DNA of 64,000 bases from Bretschneidera sinensis (lineage: Eukaryota; Streptophyta; Magnoliopsida; Brassicales; Akaniaceae). Below the pieces are notes generated by a model that was not told where the DNA came from, ran no database searches, and was given only the letters and a program-made list of their open reading frames with translations. This document shows positions 12,370-22,900 of this stretch, piece after piece. The position numbers and the translations under genes are program-made. Each line of letters begins with the position of its first letter. Position 1 is the stretch's first letter. The stretch spans positions 106,281,536 to 106,345,535 of the forward strand of contig CM043699.1 of assembly GCA_023935145.1 (NCBI GenBank), given 5' to 3'.

Positions 12370-13571
12370 GTCACTAGTAGCATAGTGTGCAAATGCAAGA
12401 TCATCTCCACAAGGATTGGTGAATTTTGTTTTAGAATCAGTTTTGCAATATAAAATGATAGAAATAAATATTGAGTTTGAATTTGATAATGATAGAAACA
12501 TAGAGATTTGATATCCACCACTAATCATACTTTCCCAGTAAGTAATATGCCAATGCTCTAACCAAACTATGAATACCTAATGTTGTCAACCTAAGGGCAT
12601 GGTGTATACTCCTTAAGCTATTGATTTCCCTAAGCCATGAGTAAAGCATGGTGTATACTCTAACTCTTTTCTTTCTTTAAAGGATTTAGCATGGTGTATA
12701 CTAAGTTGTTCTTTAAGAGAGCATAAATTCTGTGAAAATCGACAAACACACAAGACCTAGGGCATATTATATACTCCCGGTTTCCTATGTTGATTAACCC
12801 AAGAATCCGGCGTGGATTTCTTTTGTTACTATTGTCAGACCCTGGACTCGGTCATCCAAATTGATCTAACTAACTAATCTATACCACATGCCTATGTTGA
12901 TCAGGCAAACACATATGAGGAATTTAATAAAACAGGCATTAATCAATTAAAGCATCATAATGCAGTTATTGCAAAGGCAACAATACTCATATATGGAAAA
13001 GCATAGTTAGGGCTTCAATCGAGCCCTATTAGTAGGTCAGTTACACATGGTGGTGATGTTACACATCTTCATAATGTAAACTAAAGAGAAAAGAATAAAC
13101 CCAAAAAATACTGTGGAGAAGAGTCGTCAATGTCTCCAAAGCTTAAAACTGAAAAAGAAGACACTGTTTCTGTGTTTTACAAGTCTATTTATAGGGTCTT
13201 AAGACATTTGGAAACCCTAACTAGGAAAACAGAACCCTAACCCTACTTACCAAAATAGGTGTTACCATTTTACTGCACGAGTGCGCTTGATCTCATGCTT
13301 GTGCACTCGAGCGCAAGGTTGCGCTCGAGCTTTTTATATGTGCGCATGAGTGCTTGTGCGCTCGATCACACTCTTCTATGCTCGATCGCACTTGGCTGTT
13401 TCCAGGTCTTCTAGATTTCTTCATTTGGGTTCCAAAATGCTACATTTTCTCCAAGAACATATAAAAACACATAAAACACATAAATAAAGTAAAATAGAAT
13501 AAAACACGTAAACGAAGAGCTTAACAAATGTAAATTAAGGGGCTTAAGTATGAATATTTAAGCACTTATCA
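12370..13571 (-). repeat. Truncated LTR D (outer LTR)
   Basis: About 1202 bp. It begins at GTCACTAGTAGCATAG, the equivalent of position ~69 of LTR A, and ends TTAAGCACTTATCA before the CTTTA duplication. It matches LTR A throughout (e.g. TTGAATTTGATAATGATAG), so A and D were the LTRs of the first insertion. Confidence 0.85.
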
Positions 13572-13576
13572 CTTTA

Positions 13577-15203
13577 CCATCGAGTATGCCCTAAGGTTCA
13601 GATTTAGAGCCTCGAACAATGAAGCTAAGTACGAGGCTCTACTGGCGGGGATGAAGTTAGCCAGGGTGTTGTCCGTTAAGGCCTTAAATGCCTATAGCGA
13701 CTCACAGTTGGTGGTAAACCAGGTCAATGGAGAGTTCGAGGCCCGAGGAAATAAAATTGCTCGCTACCTAGTGAAAGCCAAAGAACTTGTCGCCAAGTTC
13801 CAAGTGTTCTGGATTAACCAAGTTCCCTGGGCCGAAAATTCTAAGGCTGACTCCCTAGCCCAGCTCGCCTCCTCTCGACAGCTCGAATCCACACAAGCAG
13901 TCAACCTCGAAAGGCTCGTCGCACCCAGCATTGATGAAACAACCGTGTTGCCCGTGGCCTTTGAGGGAATTTGGATGGACCCATCCTCAGGTATTTATAG
14001 GACGGCCATCTCCTGAGCGAAAGAAACGAGGCCAAAAAAATCGTCTCCCGAGCGGCACGGTACGCAGTCTTGAACGATCATCTGTATAAAAGGGGTCTCA
14101 CAACTCCTTATTTAAGATGTCTAGGCCCGAGTGAGGCCAATTACGCTCTCCAAGAAATCCATGAAGGGATTTGTGGGAATCATCTCAGAGTGCAGGCCCT
14201 CACCTTCAAGATTCTTCCCCAGGGGCATTATTGGCCTAAGATACAAAGAGAAGCCCTGGAACTAGTGAATAAATGCAAAATTTGCCAGCAGTATGCTACT
14301 ATCTCCCGTAGACTGACGAATCTCCTAACACCGATCACTAGCCCACTACCTTTCACCATGTGGGGGATGGACCTTCTCGAACCTTTCACCGGAGCGCCCA
14401 GCCAGCGAAAGTACCTCATAGTAGCGATAAACTATTTCACAAAGTGGGTAGAAGTCGAACCACTGGCTAGCATCACCAACCATCAGACCCGGGGTTTCGT
14501 TTAGAAATCAATAGTGTGCCGCTTTGGTATACCTCGAGTAATAGTGACGGACAACGGCAAACAATTCGGTAGCACTCGATTCAAGATATTTTGTGACGAG
14601 CTGCATATCGAGCATCGCTTCTCTTCCATCGGATACCTACAAACAAATGGGCAGGCCGAAGTAACTAACAGAACCCTCCTACAGGGCATCAAAAGAAGAC
14701 TAGACAAGGCAGACCGACAGTGGACGAACCACTTATCGAACATCTTTTGGGCGTATCGGACCACTGCCCGAGCACCCATTGGCGAAACCCCTTTCTTCAT
14801 GACTTAGGACTCTGAAACCGTTATCTCTTTAGAAATCGGAGTGCCCTCACTCCGAATACAAAATTTCGAAGGCAAAAGAAACAACGAGGCAATTCGTATG
14901 AACACCGATCTTCTCGACGACGTACGAGATAAAGTTCAGATCCGATTGGCGGCCTATCAGTAGTGGACTGCCGTGTATTAAAACTCTCGAATATAAGGAA
15001 GGAATTTTCGGCTTCACGATCTTGTTCTACGAAAGAACAAAGTATCTTGTCCATGGGAAACGAGAAAGTTAATCCCTAACTGGGAAGGCCCATACCACAT
15101 CAAGAAGGTATGCCGTCCCAGCACTTTTGAGCTTGAAAAACTAAGTGGAAAGTGTATTCCATGAACTTGGAACGCCGAACATCTCCGACATTTTTACCAA
15201 TAA
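13577..15203 (+). pseudogene. Decayed pol of TAT-type gypsy element 1, second part (RNase H, integrase)
   Basis: Continues the frame broken at 3986. RNase H: IEYALRFRF, YEALLAGMKLA and YSDSQLVVNQVNGEF (about 13580-13740). Then the integrase: HHCC zinc finger (HEGICGNH...CKICQQY, about 14160-14295), WGMDLLEPF (about 14360) and VTDNGKQF (about 14545) for the first two acidic positions, and NGQAEVTNRT (about 14648) for the glutamate. The conserved end NAEHLRHFYQ-stop is at 15172-15203. Stops after AIS (14014), RGFV (14502) and FFMT (14806) plus at least one frameshift make it non-functional. The catalytic triad itself is still readable. Confidence 0.9.
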
Positions 15204-15492
15204 ACTCGGATCCTGCGCACGAGTTTCCAAAGGAAGTTCGATTGGAATGGAAAAGTGTAAACGAAAAACTGTTATAAAACAACAGGGTTGGGAAAAAAAA
15301 TTCTCATTATCTTTTCAAAAAGTTACAAAAGGGAACTAACGGTCTTGAAATCCAAAAGAAAAGAAAAAGAATCCTAGTCTAGAGCTGGAGCTGCCTCAGC
15401 CTCAGCCTCAGCCTCAGCCTTTCGGCTCGGTCGCCATCTCCCCCCCCAACTAGAGCCTCGACCTCCTCATCCTCAGCATCGAGCTCTTCCTC

Positions 15493-17422
15493 CTACTCCC
15501 CATCCTCGGGCTCCAGAAGGTCGAGGCCCGAAAATTCTATGTCTGGGTGCATAGCCTTAACCTTCCTCTTAGCCTCTAAGAAGCCTTCGAGGAACTGTTT
15601 TCCCCCCTCCAGGTCCACAGACATCCTAAAGGCGTCTGAGCCCTGGAAAACAGCCAGGGCCTTCTTGACAGCTGCCCGAGTATGGGCCTCGCCCTCGTTC
15701 CTCAGGCGTTGCATAGCCCGCTCAGCCTCGACCTGGGCGCAGAAGGTGACTTCCCTCTCCAGGATTGCCTTGACCTTAGCCCTGTTGGCCTCGTCTTTCG
15801 AGGCCTGCAGCTACTGGACGGCTGTCTCTATGCACCGACGGGAAGTAGCACCGAGAAGCATGCCCATCTATGACCAAGAAACCAGGTGTTAGTCAAAGTA
15901 AACAAAGGAAACACAAATGAAAGAAAAAAGCTTGGGGATAAGAAATACCTGAGACACAACGGTCTCAACGACCGAGCAAAGGGCCTCTGTCGGCCTCCTA
16001 GACAGCTCCAGGAGATCCCGGGGGGGATCTCCATGATCAGATGCTCCTGCACTATTTGTGGGGTTGCAAAAACGAAGTGGTCGACCTTCAGGGCTCAGTT
16101 AGGGCTGAAGATCGCCCCCCCCGAAATGGCACTCGTAAATAGGCCAGGAGCAGCCGAAGACCCCGGGGCTACAGAGGCCACCAGGGGAGCGTAGGTTACT
16201 GGGACGGGCTCCGACTGTGGAGGGCCTGGTGGAGGGCTCTCCAGGTCGATTCGAATAGAGGTACGAGACCTCTTCCTCGTCCTCAAGCCTGAGGCCCGTT
16301 ACCTCTCGACCGAGGTAGCCTTCCTTCTCTCTGTGGCAAGCTTTCTCACCTGCTCTCGAGCATGAGTCGTGGCATCCATCTCTGCTCAGCATAAAAGAAA
16401 GGAAAATACATAAGTACAAATCTACGGCACAAATAAAGCCAAAGTAAAGTATAAAAGGCTCAGGTTTTTACCGCTCTCGAACGAAGACTCGGGGCATGGA
16501 AGGCACAGGCCACGCCTCGCTAGCTCCTCGTTGTTGTAGAGGACTTCAACATCTAGTGGCAAGACCACCATGGCATCCATGATCTCTTACTTGCATAGAT
16601 GAAGACCCATTTTCTTACACTTCCCAGTTCGGTCCATATTCCACGAGCGAGGAAGGCCGAAGTCTTCGGCAGACCGAATGAAGAAAAAGTTTTTCTTCCA
16701 TCTCTTGATTGACAATTGAGTCTTTTTCAGCAGCTTCCTCTTAGCTCGGGTGCTAAAAACCACCCATCCGGTTTGGCTGTGCCTACTAATCAGGAAGTAG
16801 GCTTTGAAAATATCAATATTCATTGGCCCACCCACTTCCAAGCAGATATAGATAAAGGCCATAATCAGTCGTACCGAGTTCGGCACTAGCTGAGACAGCG
16901 CAATATCAAAGTACTGTAAAACGGCACAGAAGAAAGGGTGAAGGGGAACCGAAACCTGGCCCTCATGTGGTGTTCGTACATGCACAGTTCATAGGGCACA
17001 CGGCTTGGAAGAGGATCGCAAGCCCTCTCCCCTACCTGGGTCAGCCGAAGGGTGTACCAACACAGAATGCAGTATGTTTTCCGGATCACCTCCAGATCTT
17101 CCTCCTTTAATTGACTGGGGACCTCGTTGGCAGCAAAATGCCACTCCTCCTTTTCATCCGCAGCCGAGGTCCCCCTGATATCAACCAGGGCCTCGTCCTC
17201 AGAAGAGGAGTCATATTCATAATCCTCCACTACAAGGACGTATCGCACCATTGCCAAGGGCCCTTCCCTCACCACGGCCCTTTCTGAGGTCGCACTCCTA
17301 GAGGAGGATGTGATCGACCCCGTCTCCTCGGTACTACCTCTATCACTACCACTATCATTATCGCTACTCCTACTGCTACCATTACTACTAGGCTGATCTC
17401 GGTATGCATCAAACGAAGACAT
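15493..17422 (-). pseudogene. Antisense gene (aORF) of TAT element 1, three-exon relic
   Basis: Lies between the integrase end and the lost 3' LTR, on the strand opposite to gag-pol. It starts MSSFDAYRDQPSSN at 17422 with a Ser-rich acidic N-terminus. A conserved core follows (EVPSQLKEEDLEVIRKTY; LVPNSVRLIMAFIYICLE; WVVFSTRAKRKLLKK; RWKKNFFFIRSAEDF), broken by a frameshift near 16950. Exon 2 at about 16390-16090 is basic and Pro-rich (RTRKRSRT). Exon 3 from about 15870 (GMLLGATSRRCIETAV) is Ala/Glu-rich and ends DLLEPEDGE-stop. Order and exon borders match the intact copy at 41654-43759. The core resembles the family known as 'putative gypsy type transposon' (Transposase_28). Function unknown. 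Confidence 0.8.
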
Positions 17423-17792
17423 ATTTAAAGAGAAAGGATGGACGAACTCACCAAAATCCGAGGAATTTGGACTCTAAATCGAAGCTCTCTAGAAAACACC
17501 TCCTCGTCTGCGGCTCTCCAAATGTCACGACAACAAAGCCTCCGCACCACCAACCGAGCCCGAACCACTAGGAAAAATTGAACACCGAAACTCTGAAAAC
17601 TTCAGGACGGAAGCCCTTGAACACTTGGGACGAATACAAAAAACTCTCGAGATTTGGGGAGAAAAAACTCTCAGAGATTTAGAACGAGGATGAAGACTCT
17701 CAGAAACTTAGGGGTGAGGACGAAGGCTCTCACAGATTGCTCTCTAAAACTCGCTAAGAATGAAGTGAAGAAACAAGGAAGCAAAGGCCTCC

Positions 17793-17800
17793 TTATATAG
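17793..17800 (-). promoter_or_regulatory. TATA box of the antisense gene of element 1
   Basis: CTATATAA on the minus strand, about 370 bp upstream of the antisense ATG. The same CTCNTATATAA context and a comparable leader occur upstream of the sister gene (41346-41353). Confidence 0.5.
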
Positions 17801-17834
17801 AGAAAACGGGCACGTCAAGCGAGGGCATTAAAGG

Positions 17835-19029
17835 ATCCAAAAATTTTATAAAGAAAACGATCTTGAGATCTTCTTAAACAAAACACTTTTGCAGTATAAC
17901 TAAAATCAAATTTTGTTTTATTTATTCAGAATTTTTTAGAGATTTGTATTGTGAAATTAATTGAATGCGATAAAAAGAGTTCGATTCTTGAATCTAATTG
18001 ACTAGTGATTTTATTGATTTTGTTAATTTTGTAGTTTTGAAATTTTTCCTTCTATAGTGTTACATTTTATTGTAATGTGTTATTATTACAGGACAATTGA
18101 TATCCTTATGTAGTAAAAATTACAATTCCTTATAAATAGTAGAAAGGACCTTATAATTTCTTGACTATGCGAATTCCATTATAGTGTCTTGATTCTCATT
18201 TGTTCATTTATCTCTTTGAAAATTGATTTTGTATCAATGCTAGTCCTAGGCAGATTAGGTTCAAATGGAGCATTTAAAAGCCACGTAGTGCCAAGCTGGC
18301 TACATATGAGCAGGCAAAACCGGTCCATTCTACCTAGCTATTGCATCACATTCATCTCTATAATTTATCAAACATTTTTTTTTAAAAAATAATTATCAAC
18401 GGAGTCACTGTTATATCCTATTATATGATATAAAACAAATTTTATTTCGTATATTTTATATTTTAAAAAATATTATGATATTATTGTTTATAACATCTTC
18501 AAATAAATGAAAATTAAAGACTATCATAAAATAAAAATCACTGGTAAACTTTTCTATTTTAAAAATTAAAATGATACTGCATATTTTTAATTTTTTAGAA
18601 AATTATGTATTCAAATAATCTAAAAAATTGTGTTATAAAAAATTTTGAGATAAATAATTGATAAATTGAATTATTAAACTTATCTTAATCACTTAAAGAT
18701 ATTTTAACACTAATAATATTTTGATCATCATCAAAAGTAATATTCAATTAAAATTTTAATTTTTTATAGAAATTCAATTTGAGACGGTGAAATGATGAAA
18801 ATTGATATATCCAATGAACCGTGAGTTTTAAAAATATTTAGTATTTAGTGATATTTCAGCAAATTTCGAAATAGGGCCGTGTAATTTGTCAATTTTTTTA
18901 ATAGAAGTGATTTCAAAGATTTACCAGAGAACAGAGCTAACATCTCTTTTCTTGTTTGTGAATTCTTTGGCATAACAAGAATGAGGTTGTGATTAGAGGA
19001 AAGGAATATGAGACTATTATTGATGGTGA
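17835..19029. other. AT-rich spacer without a recognisable gene
   Basis: Similarity to the TAT element fades after about 17830. The following 1.2 kb is very AT-rich, with only short ORFs. I see no LTR, tRNA or conserved protein here. The expected 3' LTR of element 1 is absent. Confidence 0.6.
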
Positions 19030-19312
19030 TTTCAATAGTGATGGAATTTTTAAACCAGGTTCAGGCAAGACAGTGGCACTATCTGATCTGAGATTATTTG
19101 GGGACTTGGCGAATGGGTTTTAGCTGCTATTTAGGTAATAGGCTCCATTGTTATGGCAGAATTTAGGGGAATAAGGGAAGGTTTGAAGTTGGCTTTAAGT
19201 TTTTATGCTGGATTCTCTTTGGTAAATTCTGATTCGGCTACAACTCTGAATGTCATTCATGTAGATGCTACCTTTCATCCTTTGGGACATACATTGGCAA
19301 CCATAGATTTCT
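19030..19312 (+). pseudogene. RNase H relic of a LINE-type retroelement
   Basis: Readable with one stop and a likely frameshift: DGDFNSDG at the start, then YLGTWRMGFSCYLG (about 19090-19131), then MAEFRGIREGLKLALSFYAG (about 19153-19212), NSDSATTLNVIH and a stop at 19312. This is the order of the plant LINE-associated RNase H domain (N-terminal Asp, central Glu in the A-E-L/F helix, then SDS). No reverse transcriptase is left next to it. Confidence 0.65.
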
Positions 19313-19958
19313 AATGCAGCAGTTTTAATCGTGTGAGATCTAACATGTGCTTTGAGAAAGCAACCACAATTGTGCAGATATCATGGCTGACTTGGGTATC
19401 GGGTATCAGCTTGAGACGGTTGTCTATGATTCTTCTATTGTGACACTTAATTTACTCTCTTGACAGACTTTTTGGGAATCGGTTTCACTAGGCCATAGTT
19501 TTGTTGTTCGTTCCTTCATTCCACACACAAAAAAAATGACGGCTCTGTCATCAAAATGACTCTGCATTTTGTTTGAATCTATATGATGTTACATGAAAAA
19601 AGAGCATTTTTTTTTTAATTTTTTCAACCACCGCAAATGTATGAAAAATGAGTATTCTATTTTCACCAATAACATTGTTGTACAAAGAATCCCACAATAA
19701 AAAGAATTTAGAGAGTAGAGATCTAGAGCCAAGCCTCATAAATACCTGCTTCTTTCACTCCTTTACTTCTTGCTTTAGACTCGCTGCCTCTCTCTCTCTC
19801 TCTCTCTTTCCCGAAAGAAGTTTTCAAATGAGAATTATAACCCACTCACTTCTATTTCGGGCATTCTTTTTCCTCTTCTTTCTCTGGCACCATCCCCCGA
19901 TTACTCTCCACGCTTTTCATAGTCCTAAGCGTGCTCATTTCACAAATTGATCAACACA
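19313..19958 (+). promoter_or_regulatory. Upstream region and presumed 5' UTR of the NPH3 gene
   Basis: About 650 bp between the LINE relic and the start codon. It holds a CT microsatellite at about 19786-19808, common in plant 5' leaders. A 22-nt block at 19719-19740 is the reverse complement (21/22) of 19967-19988 inside exon 1. I cannot place the transcription start with confidence. Confidence 0.45.
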
Positions 19959-22900
19959 ATGGCGTTTATGAGGCTTGGCTCTAAATCTGAAGCATTTCAT
20001 CGCGAAGGCCAAACTTGGTATGCACTTTCTTTGCCTCCCCTCCTTTTATATGAACAACAAATACGTCTAATGGGTTTTATTTGTTGGTAATTAATCGACT
20101 GGGTTCTTGTGAAATCAGTAAATCTGAGATGGGTATATGCTGCTTTTTTGTTTAAAGTTGAGGACACAGGAGCAGGAAACATACATTTTGTGATTTAAAT
20201 GTATACATATTCTGTTCAATTAATATGATTTTAGGGTGATACATGTGAATGTATTATTAATGCGAGAACATGAGCTTAATCATCTGAAGAATATCACTCG
20301 CAGAGAGGTTAATTTGTGGTAGTTATTTAGATTGGCGTGTTTGACAGTGAATTTAATTTCGATCCATTAATGATTTTCCTATTAGTAATTGGCTTGCACT
20401 TCTATCTTTTTTTGTTTGGCAAATTACTCAAACACTAAAAGCGATTGAACCCCAAATCTCTTCCTCCACTCCACCTTTTTTTGGTGGGGAAAATGGTGCA
20501 AGCAGTTGTTACTGCAAATCCCTCAAAACTGTGGTCCTATTAGCCGCCAAAAACCTATAGCTCAGCTTCTGCGAACACAATGCCTATAATTATATGCCAC
20601 AAGTGCCTGTTTGAATTCTATATTTTACAACACTAACCAGCTTAGGGCTTTTCAAGTGACCAGCGTGGTAGAATAACCTTTTGCTTGCAAGCAGCTCAAG
20701 CAAAACAAGTTCTTTTAAATCTTGTCAATGTGGCTTGACAAATTTTCACCACATTAGGTCTGAGTACCCAGTGTTTCTTTTTCTTAAGACTGAAGATGGT
20801 ATGGCTTTTTTTGTGTAACGGTAACATCGTTGGAGAAGGGCTTAAACGGTTATTATCTTGTAAGGTCGATACCTCTTTATCAACTCCTTGAGCTCTCGGC
20901 TTAAGTGATAGTGGAGTGGGGCTAGGGAGGTCCAGGGCTTAAATCTCATGATGATCTTCAACATACACAATATAAAAAGCCCTAACCTCTTCTCTAAAAT
21001 TTGTACTCAGTCACTGGAAAAGTTACTGACTTCAATTGTCCCCGCAGTGGTTGGACACCTCCCTGCACCAAAGTTCAGGGGTTCGAAACCCCCACCCCTT
21101 GTGATGTAAGTGATAGAAAAAAAAGTACTGACTTCAATCAATTTGGGAAACTGAAGAAATGGTTGAAATATAGCCAAGCATTGAATCAGTTGATGACAGA
21201 CTCTTATATCTTATAAGACACCCTTGGTTGGCAGGGGGAGTGCTGGCTGGTTATCACATGGGTTTGTGGCGTCTTCCTTGGCTGCTAGATGTTAAGAGAT
21301 GCTGTTAATACCCTCTTCCATTTATGATATATCTCAATTGTATGGTATGATTTTGGCAACATAGCTGCCCAGGAAAACTGGGCTTGAGTAGGCACATATC
21401 TCACCATCCAGTTCTAGTTTATTATTTTGATTATATGTCATCTTTATTCTACTACTGTCTCAACCTAGAAGAGTGAGGTGACATTGGTTGACAATTGAGC
21501 TTAAGCAACAATTTATAACCTGGATTGGCCAACTACTTGAGTTTTTATGGCCATAGATAAGACACAAAGGTGTGTTTAATAGGATAGAAAAGTGGGAGGA
21601 AAGAAAAGAGAGAGGAAAAAAAACTAAAGGGATAGAAAAGTGAAAAGATAGATTTTTTTCTTAAATGTGTTTAGTAGAGAAGAGAAAAAACCAGAAATAA
21701 ATAAAATAACTTTCTCTTTTCCTTGTTTAGTAGAATGGAAAAATGTAAAAAGAAAGTACAAACAAATCCTTTTACCACTGTACCCTTTATATGGTTACTA
21801 TTTTCAAAGTTAATGTTAATTTGGGGTATTAAAGAGGGGCTAAACTAGTAAAATTACAAATCTTCATTTTTCATACCAATCCTCCAATCCTTCAAATTTT
21901 GGAGGATTATGATTTGCACATGTTAGAAGGAAACATAAATCTCTCACATTTTCTTTTCTTTCACTTTGCTTCCTACTAAAAAAGAGAAAAGTACATTTGA
22001 CCCACTTTTCTTTCGTCTCGTTTTTTTCTCCTACAAAACACACCGAGTCATTAATCAACCATTGAATTGTTTCTATCATCTCTATAACACTACAAGAAAA
22101 TGATCTGTTTAGTTTGAATTTTTTTTTTTAAAAAAGCTTGAGTGCAACATGCTTTCGAACTTACTGAATAGGGTCCATTTAGTTCTCGCTGCTTAAAAGG
22201 AAAATGATACTGGAGGGGTGTGATCATAAACACAGCCATGGCCTATTGCAATAAGATTACGGGATTGTTTAATTTGTTTCGTTACCACCCGGTTATGAGT
22301 ATTAAAAAGAAATTATTGCTGTTTAATGGATCTTATTCATGCTATTCTGTCAGGTTTTGTACTACTGGACTTCCAAGTGATGTTACCATTGATGTTGGAG
22401 AAATGACTTTTCATCTCCACAAGGTGCATTTTATTTATTTGTTAGCCTTAGAGATGATTTTTCATGTGTATGCACTTGTACGTATTTTTTTTTTTTTCGT
22501 TTAGATAAATTGTATAAGAGGTAAATAAATTTTAAGTTTTTGGCCTTAACTATATGAACTTTCTACTTTGGAAATTAATCACCTGAAATATTGATTTTAA
22601 GCAATGCCACACATGGTCTAGAATTCCATCAGATTTAACTTACAATTTATGATGTTTTCAGTTTTTTCCCCTTATAAATTATTGCCATGGAACCATTGAC
22701 AATTTGAAGAGAGTTTTGCCATTTCTTTTAGAATCTGTTAAAATTAGACAAAATTCTTGATCAAGTGTGGCATTGCCTAAAATCAATACTTCATGCAGTT
22801 AATTGTAAAAATAAAAAGTTCTAAATTAAGTGCTATAAGCTTAAAGTTCATGAAACTTCTGTGTAACTTACCCATTTTCTTTCTCTCTTTCTTAGAGGTG

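Larger units (their letters stand above)
3982..13576 (-). mobile_element. Athila-like LTR retrotransposon array inserted in gypsy element 1
   Basis: The insertion is bounded by the 5-bp duplication CTTTA (3982-3986 and 13572-13576). Removing it restores the RNase H reading frame of element 1. Layout on the plus strand: LTR A, internal 1, LTR B, internal 2, LTR C, LTR D. All run in minus orientation: each internal region has a tRNA-Asp-type PBS at its right end (complement of CCCCGGCAACG) and a purine tract (TTTGGGGGTG) at its left end. LTRs A and D share one subfamily (both end TTAAGCACTTATCA); B and C share another (CTCCTATCA). D lacks its first ~68 bp. The gag remnant in internal 2 and the tRNA-Asp PBS point to the Athila lineage. 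No pol domain is visible, so the family here is non-autonomous. Confidence 0.85.

Noticed and set aside
3987..13571. CRISPR-like interpretation of the repeated GCTCGATCGCAC words
   Set aside because: Spacing and spacers are irregular, the words lie within copied LTRs, and the DNA is plant nuclear.
20997..21220. Possible protein frame in NPH3 intron 1
   Set aside because: Lies in a tRNA-derived stretch with A/B box sequence, starts from a non-ATG codon and has no family match.
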